Source: Alkalibacterium sp. MB6
Lineage (GTDB): Bacteria > Bacillota > Bacilli > Lactobacillales > Carnobacteriaceae_A
Assembly (NCBI RefSeq): GCF_009935905.1
Contig: NZ_PREX01000002.1
Location: 86,070-150,069, forward strand
Reading direction: 5' to 3'
Length of the DNA: 64,000 nucleotides
Shown: positions 27,888 through 37,546 of the stretch, in pieces
Numbering within the stretch: the stretch's first letter is position 1
Layout of the letters: each line of letters starts with the position of its first letter
The notes under the pieces: generated by a model
What the model saw: the letters and a program-made list of their open reading frames with translations, nothing else
The model's database searches: none
What the model was told of the DNA's origin: nothing
Made by a program: the position numbers and the translations under genes

Positions 27888-27896
27888 ATTATATCA
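27888..27896 (-). promoter_or_regulatory. Extended -10 promoter element of the FMN reductase gene
   Basis: TGATATAAT on the minus strand is a perfect -10 with an extended TG, about 35 bases ahead of the start codon. No convincing -35 box is seen. It overlaps the end of the upstream gene. Confidence 0.4.
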
Positions 27897-28475
27897 CATT
27901 TCCACTTTTTCATCTTGTTGATTGTCTAGAGACTCGTGAGCTCGTTTAAACAGCTTTGAATAGCTGACAAAAGAAAGCAATTGAAACACGCTTGCCACTG
28001 CAACAATACTGTAAAGTGCTGTTCTGGACAGATTGGGCATAATAACGGCTACAAACATGGTGAGGTAAAAAATAATGGTCGCTATTTTCCCATACCACTC
28101 TGCACCATCAATGGTTGCTCCTCTTTTGTATAAACGTATATTTTCAACAAGCATGAATCCTTCCTTTACAATAAACAGTAAGAATAAGAATATAAATATA
28201 GGCCATCTAATCATCAATACTGCGACGACAGCCAATTGCGTCAATTTATCAGCAACTGGATCTAAAAGGGTTCCTAATTTTGTCTTCTGGTCAAACCGTC
28301 TGGCTATATAACCATCTAAAGCATCGGTCACACCTGATGCTACTAAAATGCCGGTCGCTATATAAAAGTCATTTCTATCTTCAGCAGTTATATAGTAGTA
28401 GATAAAAAAAGGTACCATCATTAAGCGAATGTAAGATAAAATATTTGGGATGGAGTACCAGTCTTTTTTATTCAT
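27894..28475 (-). CDS. CDP-alcohol phosphatidyltransferase family membrane enzyme
   Basis: This 193-residue integral membrane protein transfers a phosphatidyl group from CDP-diacylglycerol to an alcohol. The catalytic signature D-x2-DG-x2-AR-x8-G-x3-D-x3-D is complete at residues 51-76 (DALDGYIARRF through DPVADK). Five to six hydrophobic segments follow. The start MNKKDWYSIPNILSYIRLMM is chosen because GAAAGG lies ahead of it; an upstream in-frame ATG adds 25 unrelated residues. It could be a phosphatidylglycerophosphate synthase (PgsA-like) or a paralogue. Confidence 0.85.
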   Translation of the reverse strand: MNKKDWYSIPNILSYIRLMMVPFFIYYYITAEDRNDFYIATGILVASGVTDALDGYIARRFDQKTKLGTLLDPVADKLTQLAVVAVLMIRWPIFIFLFLLFIVKEGFMLVENIRLYKRGATIDGAEWYGKIATIIFYLTMFVAVIMPNLSRTALYSIVAVASVFQLLSFVSYSKLFKRAHESLDNQQDEKVEM

Positions 28476-28596
28476 GAAACTCAACCTTTCAATAGCTACA
28501 GGATAGTCACTCGGATTAATCCTGAAGCTATATACAGTTACCTTTTTCAAGATTATACAATAAGTATACTTAAATATGGATTTAATAGCAATTTAA

Positions 28597-28646
28597 GAAA
28601 AAAAAAGAGCCGAATACTTTTATTTTCTTAAAAGACCCGGCTCTTT
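28597..28646 (-). terminator. Terminator after the YflT-like gene
   Basis: On the minus strand AAAGAGCCG pairs with CGGCTCTTT, with an inner CTTTT/AAAAG stem, followed by nine T (plus-strand A-run 28598-28606). Confidence 0.8.
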
Positions 28647-28654
28647 ATGCTTGA

Positions 28655-29098
28655 CTATAAATCTGTTTGGGGGTTAGGGTTGTCAGGGTTAAAATTGTCT
28701 TCATGGTTCGTTTCGTCACTTTTTGGTTCTCTAAGGTTCACTCCAAAGCCTGGAGCGTGCCACTCATTTTGATTAGCCGTATTTTCTAACTTTTGGTCTT
28801 TGTCTCCGTCTTCAATAGACTCTTCACCAATTAAAATATAGCCCCCACTGCGAATCAAATTAATATAAGTAGTTAAGGAACTATCCTCTACACCGTATTT
28901 ATCAATAAGAAAATCATTATCTAACTCGTCCTCGCTGACTGTTTCGACTGGTACGCTCACCATTGATTCAATGTCATCTCGTCGCTCATCTAAACATAAC
29001 ACTTTAAAATCATTTGGGGATAAATGATCTTCTTGAATTAAATCCTCTATTTCAGCAGCCAAGATATCGACACGTTGAAAGGCACTGATAAATTTCAT
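28655..29098 (-). CDS. Small acidic protein, YflT-like N-terminus
   Basis: A 147-residue acidic protein beginning MKFISAFQRVDILAAEIEDL. The first 70 residues show a beta-alpha-beta pattern (ISAFQRVDILAAEIEDLIQE, then NDFKVLCLDERRDDI) like the YflT/general stress protein 17M domain. Residues 60-95 are a helical region ending RSGGYILIGEE. The last 45 residues are hydrophilic and Asn/Asp/Pro-rich, probably disordered. It is transcribed alone. Stress function is inferred only from weak family resemblance. Confidence 0.6.
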   Translation of the reverse strand: MKFISAFQRVDILAAEIEDLIQEDHLSPNDFKVLCLDERRDDIESMVSVPVETVSEDELDNDFLIDKYGVEDSSLTTYINLIRSGGYILIGEESIEDGDKDQKLENTANQNEWHAPGFGVNLREPKSDETNHEDNFNPDNPNPQTDL

Positions 29099-29194
29099 GA
29101 CTCTTCCTCCTCATAGTTACGTTCTTATCTGTATTTTATCAAAGTCCTTAAAAACTAACCAATATAAGCCTTTAAAGTATTTTTCATTTTATCA

Positions 29195-29223
29195 TTGACT
29201 TTCCTTTCAAAAGCTTATATAAT
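29195..29223 (+). promoter_or_regulatory. Promoter of tRNA-Arg
   Basis: TTGACT (29195-29200) and a perfect TATAAT (29218-29223) are exactly 17 bases apart, 18 bases ahead of the tRNA 5' end. Confidence 0.8.
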
Positions 29224-29241
29224 AAATTCTGTTGCTGAAAT

Positions 29242-29315
29242 GTTCTGGTAGCTCAGCAGGATAGAGCATTCGCCTTCTAAGCGAACGGTCGGGGGTTCGA
29301 ATCCCTCCCAGAACG
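29242..29315 (+). tRNA. tRNA-Arg (anticodon TCT)
   Basis: The acceptor arms GTTCTGG (29242-29248) and CCAGAAC (29308-29314) pair fully, with G as discriminator. The anticodon stem TTCGC/GCGAA encloses the loop CTTCTAA, anticodon TCT, which reads AGA and AGG. The T-loop GGTTCGAATCC is canonical. The 3' CCA is not encoded (GTCA follows), so RNase Z and CCA-adding enzyme would be needed. It stands alone with a consensus promoter and strong terminator. Confidence 0.96.
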
Positions 29316-29324
29316 TCATACAAT

Positions 29325-29364
29325 AAAAAGGACCAAACGTCGTCAAGATGTTTGGTCCTTTTTT
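29325..29364 (+). terminator. Terminator of tRNA-Arg
   Basis: GGACCAAAC (29330-29338) pairs with GTTTGGTCC (29350-29358), followed by seven T. Confidence 0.9.
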
Positions 29365-29464
29365 GTGCCTAAAATAATCATTAAATATTAACTGTATTCC
29401 AGTCTTTCTTACGCTACGTATTATTTAATAGTCTATAATCCATTCAATTATTGCTGAGTTTAGA

Positions 29465-30808
29465 TTAATAAACGTGCATGTATTGATCTATTTCCCATTG
29501 GCTGACGGCTGCTTTGTAATTATCCCATTCGCAACTTTTCGCTTTAACGAAGTTTCTGTAAATGTGGTCGCCCATGGCTTCTTTTATCGTGTCACTTTCG
29601 TTTAATCGTTTAATTGCGCTGTGTAGGCTAGTTGGTAAGGAATTGATACCAGCTGTTTCTAAGCCATTTTTGTCCATTTCATAAATATTATCGTTGGTTT
29701 CTTTCGGTGGCATCCATTCATTCTTAATGCCGTCTAAACCGGCTTTTAGCATAACTGCCAAGGCTAAATAGGGATTGGTCATCGGGTCAACGGATCTGAC
29801 TTCTAAACGTGTAGAGAGTCCTCTTGAAGCTGGTATACGTATCATTGGGGTTCTATTGCTACAAGACCAGGCGATATATACAGGGGCTTCATATCCAGGA
29901 ACCAAGCGTTTGTAGGAATTGACTGTTGGATTTGTCACCGCAGTAAAAGCTGGAGCATGATGCAGTAAACCAGCCATAAAGCGGTAAGCTGTTTGGCTTA
30001 ATTGCAAGGCATCGTGTTCATCATAAAAGGCATTCTCTTCTTCTTTAAATAAAGACATATTACAGTGCATTCCCGAACCATTTATTCCAAAGAGCGGCTT
30101 AGCCATAAATGAAGCATGTAAACCGTGCTTTCTGGCAACTGTCTTCACTACCAATTTAAAGGTCTGAATGTTGTCACACGCCTCCACGACGTTGGCGTAC
30201 TTCCAATCAATTTCATGCTGTCCTGGGGCCACTTCATGGTGGCTCGCTTCGATTTCAAAGCCCAAATCTTCTAACTCTAAAACAATGTCTCTTCTGCAAT
30301 TTTCTGCTAAATCGGTCGGGGCTAAGTCAAAATAGCCACCATTATCATTTAACTTACTCGTAATATCATCGTTTTCGTCTAGTTTAAATAAAAAGAATTC
30401 TGGTTCTGTTCCCAAATTAAATGCAGAGAATCCCATCTCTTCTGCTTCTTTTAAGACGCGTTTCAAATTCGTTCTTGGGTCTCCGGCAAATGGGGTGCCA
30501 TCCGGATTGGCTATATCGCAAATCAGTCTTGCGATTTTACCTTTTCTAGAAGAATTGATTTCCCATGGAAAAACTAACCACGTATTTAAATCTGGTTTTA
30601 AGTACATATCTGATTCTGTAATACGCACAAAACCTTCTATTGATGAGCCGTCAAACATCATTTTCCCATCCAGTACTTTTTCCAACTGACTGATCGGGAC
30701 TTCCACATTTTTCACTATACCCATAACGTCGGTAAACATTAAACGCAAGAACTTGACGTTTTTCACCTTTACCTCTTCAATTATAGATTGGCTAGTTATT
30801 CTGTTCAT
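29465..30808 (-). CDS. glnA: Glutamine synthetase, type I (copy 1, B. subtilis-like)
   Basis: GS condenses glutamate and ammonia with ATP. The 447-residue protein has [10 protein letters not shown] (residues 51-60), [28 protein letters not shown], the flexible loop [17 protein letters not shown] and IPASRG. Arg62, which carries glutamine feedback control in B. subtilis GS, is present (FVRITESD). The ATG at 30808 (MNRITSQ) gives the right spacing to AGGAG and places Arg at 62; 30814 is the alternative. No glnR is adjacent and I see no clear GlnR box. It has its own promoter. Confidence 0.96.
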   Translation of the reverse strand: MNRITSQSIIEEVKVKNVKFLRLMFTDVMGIVKNVEVPISQLEKVLDGKMMFDGSSIEGFVRITESDMYLKPDLNTWLVFPWEINSSRKGKIARLICDIANPDGTPFAGDPRTNLKRVLKEAEEMGFSAFNLGTEPEFFLFKLDENDDITSKLNDNGGYFDLAPTDLAENCRRDIVLELEDLGFEIEASHHEVAPGQHEIDWKYANVVEACDNIQTFKLVVKTVARKHGLHASFMAKPLFGINGSGMHCNMSLFKEEENAFYDEHDALQLSQTAYRFMAGLLHHAPAFTAVTNPTVNSYKRLVPGYEAPVYIAWSCSNRTPMIRIPASRGLSTRLEVRSVDPMTNPYLALAVMLKAGLDGIKNEWMPPKETNDNIYEMDKNGLETAGINSLPTSLHSAIKRLNESDTIKEAMGDHIYRNFVKAKSCEWDNYKAAVSQWEIDQYMHVY

Positions 30809-30878
30809 TCTCATCTTCTCCTGTCTATACCACTTTTGATTTATAGTGATTAAAAGCTTATTTCTAAATTACTTTTGA

Positions 30879-30907
30879 ATAATACCACTTTATTTTTTCT
30901 GATGCAA
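30879..30907 (-). promoter_or_regulatory. Promoter of glnA copy 1
   Basis: On the minus strand TTGCAT (30902-30907) and TATTAT (30879-30884) are 17 bases apart, with an extended -10 TGG. It lies downstream of the copy-2 terminator, so the two genes are separately transcribed. Confidence 0.65.
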
Positions 30908-30943
30908 TAAAAAGTTTTAACTAATTTTTGTTTTATGAAAAAT

Positions 30944-30986
30944 AAAAAAATCATCCTCATGTCTGATGACATAAAGATGATTTTTT
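30944..30986 (-). terminator. Terminator after glutamine synthetase copy 2
   Basis: On the minus strand AAAATCATC pairs with GATGATTTT with an inner ATGTC/GACAT hairpin, followed by a T-run. Confidence 0.8.
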
Positions 30987-31007
30987 CACTAGTTGATGAC
31001 TAACTGT

Positions 31008-32348
31008 TTAGTAAAGTTCGAAATAACGGTCGGTCTCCCACTGTGAAACTGACATAGCATAGTTTGCCCAGTCGGTTTCTTTTGCAGCGATAAATCGATC
31101 GAAGATATGTTGACCTAAAGCGTCAATCATGGTTTCATTTTCTTTTAATTGATCTATGGCTTCTTTTAAGCTTTTCGGCAATGTGCCAATATTATTTTCC
31201 ATCCGTTCCATTTGACTCATGTCATAAATGTTCTGGTTAATTGGACTTGGAGCGGTCTTTGCTTTCTCAATCCCATCTAAGCCCGCCTTCAACAAAACTG
31301 CTAGGGCTAAATAAGGATTTGCAGTAGGGTCTACGCTACGCAACTCTACGCGGGTGGAATTCCCCCTAGAAGACGGCACACGCACGAGAGGGCTTCTGTT
31401 TGTCCCTGACCAGGCAACGTAAACTGGCGCTTCAAAACCTGGCGTCAATCGTTTGTAGGAATTGACAATCGGGTTACAAATGGCTGTGTAGGCTTTGGCG
31501 TGATTCAATAAGCCAGCAATAAATTGGTAAGCCACTGTACTTAGGCCGTCTTCACTTTTAGGATCGAAAAAGACGTTGCCCTCTTCGTTAAATAAAGACA
31601 TATTGAAGTGCATGCCTGAACCACTAATTCCCTCGAATGGTTTTGGCATAAATGTTGCATGAAGACCGTGCTTTCTCGCTACTGTTTTAACAATTAATTT
31701 AAAGGTCTGAATATTATCACAAGCTTCTACTGCACTAGCATATTTCCAGTCAATTTCATGTTGCCCAGGTGCATTTTCATGGTGACTGGCTTCAATATCA
31801 AACCCAAGGTGTTCCAGTTCCAATACAATGTCTCTTCGACAGTTTTCTGCTAGCTCTGTTGGTGCCAAGTCAAAATAGCCTCCCTGGTCATTCAGCGTAT
31901 GACTTGGTCTTCCGTTTTCATCTAGTTTGAACAGGAAAAACTCAGGCTCTGGTCCAAGATTAAACTCTGTAAAGCCATGAGCTTCCATTTCTTTTAAAAC
32001 ACGTTTTAAGTTACTTCTAGGATCGCCTTGGAAAGGTTCCCCCTCAGGTATATACACGTCACAGATAAAACGAGCGATTTTTCCATTGTCGCCATTAAGT
32101 TCCCACGGGAAGATTAACCATGTATCTAAATCCGGATGCAACTTCATATCACTTTCATCAATTTCTACAAAGCCATCAATCGACGAGCCGTCAAATGCCA
32201 TCTCATTGTCCATAACCTTTTCAAGCTGACTAATCGGTACCTCAACATTTTTTATAACCCCATCGATATCCGTAAACATCAAGCGTAAAAATCGTACATT
32301 TTCCTCCTTCGCTTCTTTTAAAATGGCTTCTCTGGTCTGTGAAGTCAT
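31008..32348 (-). CDS. Glutamine synthetase, type I (copy 2, variant at residue 62)
   Basis: A second full-length GS of 446 residues, colinear with copy 1 without gaps in the first 60 residues. Catalytic segments are kept: [46 protein letters not shown]. Differences fall at regulatory places. Residue 62 is Glu instead of Arg (FVEIDESD), and the loop reads [17 protein letters not shown] instead of [17 protein letters not shown]. It should be an active enzyme with altered feedback or partner binding; that is inference. A weak promoter candidate (TTGACT then TAAGCT, spacing 16) lies upstream. Confidence 0.94.
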   Translation of the reverse strand: MTSQTREAILKEAKEENVRFLRLMFTDIDGVIKNVEVPISQLEKVMDNEMAFDGSSIDGFVEIDESDMKLHPDLDTWLIFPWELNGDNGKIARFICDVYIPEGEPFQGDPRSNLKRVLKEMEAHGFTEFNLGPEPEFFLFKLDENGRPSHTLNDQGGYFDLAPTELAENCRRDIVLELEHLGFDIEASHHENAPGQHEIDWKYASAVEACDNIQTFKLIVKTVARKHGLHATFMPKPFEGISGSGMHFNMSLFNEEGNVFFDPKSEDGLSTVAYQFIAGLLNHAKAYTAICNPIVNSYKRLTPGFEAPVYVAWSGTNRSPLVRVPSSRGNSTRVELRSVDPTANPYLALAVLLKAGLDGIEKAKTAPSPINQNIYDMSQMERMENNIGTLPKSLKEAIDQLKENETMIDALGQHIFDRFIAAKETDWANYAMSVSQWETDRYFELY

Positions 32349-32464
32349 ATTTATCCCAACATCCCTTTCTTATCATAAAATTCTTTCACTTAATAGCTTA
32401 CGTGATAAGCAAAAAAAGTCAATTAAGAAGCCTTATGGCATATAAGTTATGCGAGTTACTGAAG

Positions 32465-32524
32465 CAAAAAAAAAGCCCATTTGACACTCTCCTTGACTAA
32501 TCAAGGACAAGTGTAAATGGGTTT
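32465..32524 (-). terminator. Terminator after the HU gene
   Basis: AGCCCATTTGACACT pairs with AGTGTAAATGGGT with one bulge, around an inner TCCTTGA/TCAAGGA hairpin; nine T follow on the minus strand. Confidence 0.85.
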
Positions 32525-32558
32525 TCTATAAGACACTAATCATATAAATAGGTACTAA

Positions 32559-32834
32559 TTATTTTACTGCGTCTTTTAATGCTTTACCAGCTTTGAATGC
32601 AGGTACTTTGCTTGCTGGAATTTGGATTTCTTCCCCAGTTTGAGGGTTACGTCCTTTACGAGCTGCACGATCACGTACTTCGAAGTTACCAAAGCCAATG
32701 ATTTGTACTTTCTCTCCGTCAGCAAGAGTTTCCTTAATTGTTTCAAAAACTGCCTCTACTGCTGCAGTTGCATCCTTTTTAGTAAGTTCAGCTGAAGCTG
32801 CTACTTTTTCGATTAATTCTGCTTTATTTGCCAT
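32559..32834 (-). CDS. hup: HU family DNA-binding protein
   Basis: HU is the histone-like dimer that bends and compacts DNA. The 91-residue protein [20 protein letters not shown] has the conserved [19 protein letters not shown] and the DNA-contacting arm ([21 protein letters not shown]). GAGGAGG precedes the ATG. It follows der, as hbs does in B. subtilis with gpsA between; gpsA is not here. A near-perfect palindrome lies 70-95 bases upstream of the start. Confidence 0.97.
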   Translation of the reverse strand: MANKAELIEKVAASAELTKKDATAAVEAVFETIKETLADGEKVQIIGFGNFEVRDRAARKGRNPQTGEEIQIPASKVPAFKAGKALKDAVK

Positions 32835-32904
32835 CTTTATCTTTCACCTCCTCAAAAGAAGATCGATGCATGTCAATAGTTTTATCATTAACTTGCGATC
32901 TATC

Positions 32905-32930
32905 TACATTTTAATTTGAATTAAAATGTA
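32905..32930. repeat. 26-base palindrome upstream of the HU gene
   Basis: TACATTTTAATT (32905-32916) and AATTAAAATGTA (32919-32930) are perfect inverted copies separated by TG. No T-run follows on either strand, so it is not an obvious terminator. It lies in the 240-base gap between hup and der. An operator or leader hairpin is possible. A weaker inverted repeat (ATACCAT/ATGGTAT) lies nearby at about 32973-33000 and could end der transcripts. Confidence 0.7.
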
Positions 32931-33075
32931 CTGGGTGAAATAGTCTGTTCTGACATTTCATTTTAAAAGATACCATAGAATCGTTGATACTGCAATGGTA
33001 TTCTCTAAAACTCTTAGTCGGATAAGGAAAAACTAATGAATCTACCCATTAAAGCAAACACATTGTGTCTCTTTG

Positions 33076-34389
33076 TCACTTTCTTTGTCTAGCAATGATT
33101 CTTATCGGTGTGCCTTCAAAGTTGAAAGTTGCTCTGAATCTATTTTCCAAGAATCGTGCATAAGAAAAATGCAGCAATTCCGGATCATTTACAAAAATGA
33201 TAAAGGTTGGTGGTGCTACAGCGACCTGAGTCGTGTAGTAAATCTTTAAACGTCTTCCTTTATCAGTAGGTGTCGGATTCATAGCAACCGCGTCCATTAC
33301 CGTATCATTAAGAATAGATGACTGAATTCTTAAGTGTTGGTTCATAAACACCTCGTTAATTTTATCCGGTAAGGCATGCAGACGTTTTTTAGTTAGTGCT
33401 GATACGAATACGATAGGGGCATAGCTTAAATATTGAAATTCTTCCCTAATGTCCTGTTCGAATTCTTTCATCGTATTGGTTTCTTTTTCAATGGTGTCCC
33501 ATTTGTTGACAACAATAATAATTCCTTTTCCGGCTTCATGAGCATAGCCAAATACACGCTTATCTTGTTCTCTAATGCCTTCTTCTGCGTTAATGACACA
33601 CAAGACTACATCAGAACGTTCAATGGCACGCAGAGCTCTTAAGACACTGTATTTCTCTGTATCCTCGTACACTTTACCTTTTTTACGCATACCAGCCGTG
33701 TCAATAACGACAAAATCCCGACCATCAGCGGTTTCAAAGCGAGTATCGACTGCTTCACGAGTGGTCCCCGCAATATCTGAAACGATGACACGTTCTTCAC
33801 CAACGATTGCATTCACCATACTGCTTTTTCCAACGTTTGGACGTCCAATGATACTAAATTTAATGGTTGATTCATCGTACTCTTCTTCTGTATCTTCAGG
33901 GAAGTGTTTGATCACTTCATCCAATAAATCACCTAAACCGAGTCCGTGAGATCCTGAAATAGGATACGGTGTTCCTAAGCCTAAGGAATAGAATTCATAG
34001 ATTTCAGCACGAATTTCTGGGTTATCAGCTTTGTTTACAGCTAAAATAACAGGCTTGCCTGAACGATAAAGGATAGGAGCCACTTGTTCATCTTCGGCTG
34101 TTAAGCCTTCTTTAGCGCTAGTCATCATGATAATCACATCAGCTTCTTCAATAGCTATTTGTGCCTGTTCTCTAATCTGCACGTTAAGGGGCTCATCTTC
34201 CATGGTGATTCCACCCGTATCAATCAGTGCAAACTCTCTTCCCAACCACTCAGCATCTGCATAAATTCGGTCTCTCGTTACTCCTGATGTATCTTCTACA
34301 ATCGAAATACGATCACCGACAACACGGTTAAAGATAGTTGATTTCCCAACGTTCGGTCTTCCAACTATCGCTACAGTAGGTTTTGCCAA
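33076..34389 (-). CDS. der: Ribosome biogenesis GTPase Der (EngA)
   Basis: Der has two tandem GTPase domains and acts in 50S maturation. The 437-residue protein shows GRPNVGKST near residue 9 and GRPNVGKSS near 182. Matching DTGG/DTAG and NKAD/NKWD motifs and a C-terminal KH-like domain follow. I place the start at TTG 34389 ([14 protein letters not shown]), eight bases from AAAGAAGG; a GTG at 34398 adds three residues. It follows the S1 gene, as in B. subtilis (ypfD-der). Confidence 0.95.
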   Translation of the reverse strand: MAKPTVAIVGRPNVGKSTIFNRVVGDRISIVEDTSGVTRDRIYADAEWLGREFALIDTGGITMEDEPLNVQIREQAQIAIEEADVIIMMTSAKEGLTAEDEQVAPILYRSGKPVILAVNKADNPEIRAEIYEFYSLGLGTPYPISGSHGLGLGDLLDEVIKHFPEDTEEEYDESTIKFSIIGRPNVGKSSMVNAIVGEERVIVSDIAGTTREAVDTRFETADGRDFVVIDTAGMRKKGKVYEDTEKYSVLRALRAIERSDVVLCVINAEEGIREQDKRVFGYAHEAGKGIIIVVNKWDTIEKETNTMKEFEQDIREEFQYLSYAPIVFVSALTKKRLHALPDKINEVFMNQHLRIQSSILNDTVMDAVAMNPTPTDKGRRLKIYYTTQVAVAPPTFIIFVNDPELLHFSYARFLENRFRATFNFEGTPIRIIARQRK

Positions 34390-34434
34390 TAGCAACACCT
34401 TCTTTCCAATTTTTTTGTCAATTTAAAATAGTGA

Positions 34435-34474
34435 CACCCAACCAATCCGGGCCTAAGCCCGAACCGATTGGGTG
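34435..34474 (-). terminator. Possible terminator between rpsA and der
   Basis: CACCCAA with an inner CGGGC-CTAA-GCCCG hairpin pairs with TTGGGTG. The T-run on the minus strand is poor (TGTCACTATTTT), so it may be an attenuating hairpin rather than a strong terminator. Confidence 0.5.
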
Positions 34475-34518
34475 CGGTAAATATACCGATTACTCTTTTT
34501 ACGGGTTACAGTCTTTTA

Positions 34519-36003
34519 TTACTTATTATCAGAGTCGTCTGAATCATCTGACTCAGCTAAAAATCCTGACAACTGATCACCAATTTGATCGCCTAAAGTA
34601 AAGGCTCCATCATCTTCCTCACGAAGTGCTGGCTTGGATGGTGTTGGACGTTGTTCTCTAACCTTAACGTCTTTTGGTGCATCATTAGAAGAAACGGATG
34701 ATGACTCACTTGACGTATCGTCTGATAAAGCTTTAATACTTAGAGAGATACGTTCTTCAGAAGGGTTAACACTTAGTACTTTCACTTCAATCTCTTCATC
34801 TTTAGCGACCACTTCATGAGGGGTTTCCACATGTTTATGAGCCATTTCAGAGATGTGTACTAAGCCTTCTACACCTGGTTTCACTTCAACAAATGCACCG
34901 AAATCAGTGACACGTTTAACTGTTCCTTTAGTCACAGTACCAGCAGGTAATTCGTCTGCGACGTTTTCCCAAGGTCCTGGTAAAATAGCTTTAATAGATA
35001 AAGAGACACGTTCTTGCTCTTTGTCTACTTTCAGAACTTTAACGTTCACTTTATCTCCTCTAGACAATTTGTCTTTTGGATGATCGATTCGCTCGTGCGC
35101 AATCTCAGAAATATGAACTAATCCGTCTACTCCACCGACATCTACAAAGGCACCGAAGTTAGTTAGGCGAACAACTTCACCTTCTACAACGGATCCTTCT
35201 TCAAGATTATTTAGCGCTTCTTCTTTCTCAGCAGCCTGTTCTTTTTCAAGCAATACTTTTCTAGATAGAATTAACTGACGCTCATGAGGATCAATCTCAA
35301 TAATTTTGAAGGTGTAAGTGTTTCCTTCAAATTGAGTCAAATCACTCACAAAGGATGTGTCGATTTGAGAAGCAGGTACAAACCCTCTCACTCCTAAATC
35401 AACGGTTAATCCGCCTTTTACAGCACGAGTAACTGGCGCTTCAACTGTTTCATTGTTTTGATATTTTTCGTGTAATTCTTCCCATACTTTGCGTTGGTCA
35501 ACGCGTTTTTTGGATAGAACAAAACTACCTTGCTCTTTATCTTTTACATCTCTTAATACGACCAAATCAATCACGTCACCGACTGTTACGATATCTGATG
35601 GGTGATCAAAACGCTCATTTGCTAATTCTCTCGGAGGAATAATGCCTTCTTGTCCTCCAGATAGCCCAACAATGACTTGCTTTTCTCCGTCAATTGCTAG
35701 AACTTCACCTTGTACAAGGTCGCCTGGTGTAATGTCTTCTACTCCACTCATCACGTCAGACATAGACTCCGAGGTTGATTCGTTAGAACCAACTGCCGGT
35801 TGTACTTGAGCATTCTCATTCTCAGCCAAAACATCTTCTGGATTTGTATTGCCAGTAGAATTCACTTGAACTTGTTCATTGGCAAGTTCAATAGCTTCTT
35901 TATCTGTTACTTCATCAGAAGAAACGTCTTCGGATGTCGATACTGTTTCGTCAGTTGTTTCTTCGTTAACTACTTCTTCGTTTCTATTCTCTTTTTCTGT
36001 CAT
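34519..36003 (-). CDS. rpsA: S1 RNA-binding domain protein (ribosomal protein S1 homologue)
   Basis: The 494-residue protein has an acidic, probably disordered N-terminal stretch of about 75 residues rich in Glu, Ser and Thr. Four S1 OB-fold domains follow (starting near residues 73, 155, 240 and 325), the last two with the classic NFGAFVDVGGVDGLVHISE and DFGAFVEVKPGVEGLVHISE. A Ser/Asp-rich tail closes it. MTEKEN at 36003 follows GGGAGG; the ORF upstream of it is not supported. Gram-positive S1 homologues of four domains bind mRNA and may not be stable 30S components. It follows cmk, as ypfD does in B. subtilis. Confidence 0.93.
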   Translation of the reverse strand: MTEKENRNEEVVNEETTDETVSTSEDVSSDEVTDKEAIELANEQVQVNSTGNTNPEDVLAENENAQVQPAVGSNESTSESMSDVMSGVEDITPGDLVQGEVLAIDGEKQVIVGLSGGQEGIIPPRELANERFDHPSDIVTVGDVIDLVVLRDVKDKEQGSFVLSKKRVDQRKVWEELHEKYQNNETVEAPVTRAVKGGLTVDLGVRGFVPASQIDTSFVSDLTQFEGNTYTFKIIEIDPHERQLILSRKVLLEKEQAAEKEEALNNLEEGSVVEGEVVRLTNFGAFVDVGGVDGLVHISEIAHERIDHPKDKLSRGDKVNVKVLKVDKEQERVSLSIKAILPGPWENVADELPAGTVTKGTVKRVTDFGAFVEVKPGVEGLVHISEMAHKHVETPHEVVAKDEEIEVKVLSVNPSEERISLSIKALSDDTSSESSSVSSNDAPKDVKVREQRPTPSKPALREEDDGAFTLGDQIGDQLSGFLAESDDSDDSDNK

Positions 36004-36106
36004 CTTTGTATGCCTCCCAAACCAATAATTCCTACTTCTTTCATTGTACCGAATATAAAAATGGATTTCCAGTAAAACCAATTCAAATCCATGTATAAGG
36101 TCTAAT

Positions 36107-36778
36107 TTAGATAGTTTTAATCAGTTTTTTTATTTCATTGACGACTTCTTCAATAGATAACTTCGTTGTATCGATTCTAATAGCGTCCTCTGCTTGCTTT
36201 AAAGGAGATGTCTCACGGGTAGAATCCTTGTAATCCCGATCAGCAATGTCTTTTTTTAATTGCTCCAAATCACTTTGCACGCCTCTTGTCTTGTTTTCTT
36301 TGTGTCGTCTTTCAGCACGCTCTTTAACGCTAGCCACTAAGAATACTTTCAAGTCTGATTTTGGAAGGACAACCGTTCCAATATCTCGTCCATCCATAAC
36401 GACACCATTGTTTTCAGCCATTTTTTGTTGGCGTCTAACCATTTCTTCACGGACCAGTTTATGAGCAGACACGATGGAAACGGTATTGGTCACATTATTC
36501 TCGCGAATCTCATCTGTCACTTCCGTATCGTTTAAAAAAACTCTCTGACCGTCTTTTTTCCACTCAAATGTTATAACTAAACCAGATAACAGGTTAACCA
36601 GCTCGGTTTCATTTTTAATATTAACATTATTTTTTAAAGCGGCATAAGTTAATGCACGGTACATCGCTCCTGTGTCAACATAAATTAAACCTAACTCTTT
36701 AGCAATCTTTTTAGCAACCGTGCTCTTTCCAGATGACGCCGGTCCATCTATTGCAATTGTCATTGTTTCGTTTCCCAT
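36107..36778 (-). CDS. cmk: Cytidylate kinase
   Basis: CMP kinase phosphorylates CMP and dCMP using ATP. The 223-residue protein has the P-loop [13 protein letters not shown] near the start, [12 protein letters not shown], and [12 protein letters not shown] with [16 protein letters not shown], all typical. [10 protein letters not shown] (five codons in) is an alternative start; neither has a strong binding site. It lies just upstream of rpsA in transcription. Confidence 0.95.
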   Translation of the reverse strand: MGNETMTIAIDGPASSGKSTVAKKIAKELGLIYVDTGAMYRALTYAALKNNVNIKNETELVNLLSGLVITFEWKKDGQRVFLNDTEVTDEIRENNVTNTVSIVSAHKLVREEMVRRQQKMAENNGVVMDGRDIGTVVLPKSDLKVFLVASVKERAERRHKENKTRGVQSDLEQLKKDIADRDYKDSTRETSPLKQAEDAIRIDTTKLSIEEVVNEIKKLIKTI

Positions 36779-36803
36779 TCATTTCACACTTTCGTTAGCA
36801 TTT

Positions 36804-37481
36804 TTATTTCACTCTTAATTGTTGCCCTATAAAGACTGTTTCCTCTGTGAGGTTATTTAATGTCATTAATTCCTCAGTGGTCATGCCGTGGTTTAAAGCA
36901 ATTCGGTACATGTTATCACCGGCTTTTACAACATAGTGTTCTGCCCCAGCTGTTTCTGTAACGGTCTCACTCTCTGTCATTTCAGGAGTTGATGGGGGTT
37001 CAGTTGCAGAGGGTTCTCCACTTGTTCCGTTGTCTTCACTTCCTGTTTGATTGGTTTGCGCAGGTTGCAAAGGAGGTGTCGTGTTTTCCACAGATTCGTT
37101 ACTTGTATTCGTTTCTGTATCTTCTGGTAAGTCAACGGTTTCTGATTCGTCAACAACATCCGTTGAATCAGCAGCTGTTTCTTCTGGTTCCTCTAAATCA
37201 TCTTCTTCTGGTTCCTCTTCACGTTGAACAACCTGTTCAACGGACGGACCAGATGGCTCTTCAGATGTTCCTGATCGATTAGTATACCATGCATAAGCAG
37301 ATATCGGTAAAATAATAAGTAAGACTAAAAATATTAAAAATACAGTTAAGACAGGAGATATACTTTGCTCACGTTCTCTTTTAGCCCTCCTGGACATGGG
37401 TTCGTCTTGAGAGTGATCGACTTCTTCATCAAAACGTTTAGACCACAGCTCTTCCATAGACTCTCTTTCTTTTTTTCCCAT
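36804..37481 (-). CDS. LysM-domain membrane protein (YpbE-like)
   Basis: A 225-residue protein with a charged cytoplasmic N-terminus, one membrane segment (VLTVFLIFLVLLIILPISAY, about residues 43-64) and a long Glu/Thr/Ser/Pro-rich linker. The C-terminal LysM domain is at about residues 182-225 (HYVVKAGDNMYRIALNHGM, TLNNLTEETVFIGQQLRVK). LysM binds N-acetylglucosamine of peptidoglycan, so it probably spans from membrane to wall. AAAGGAG precedes the ATG. It follows recQ, as ypbE does in B. subtilis. Confidence 0.85.
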   Translation of the reverse strand: MGKKERESMEELWSKRFDEEVDHSQDEPMSRRAKREREQSISPVLTVFLIFLVLLIILPISAYAWYTNRSGTSEEPSGPSVEQVVQREEEPEEDDLEEPEETAADSTDVVDESETVDLPEDTETNTSNESVENTTPPLQPAQTNQTGSEDNGTSGEPSATEPPSTPEMTESETVTETAGAEHYVVKAGDNMYRIALNHGMTTEELMTLNNLTEETVFIGQQLRVK

Positions 37482-37546
37482 AAAAAAACTCCTTTCAGTT
37501 AATTCGATATTATTATAGCATATATAAGCATGTATATATCCTCACT

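Noticed and set aside
29242..29315. tRNA-Arg as an integrated-element attachment site
   Set aside because: I found no repeat of the tRNA 3' end and no integrase or foreign genes on either side.
30809..32558. GlnR boxes (TGTNA-N7-TNACA) ahead of the glutamine synthetases
   Set aside because: Reading both leaders gave no convincing match; a motif search with a weight matrix would be needed to exclude weak sites.
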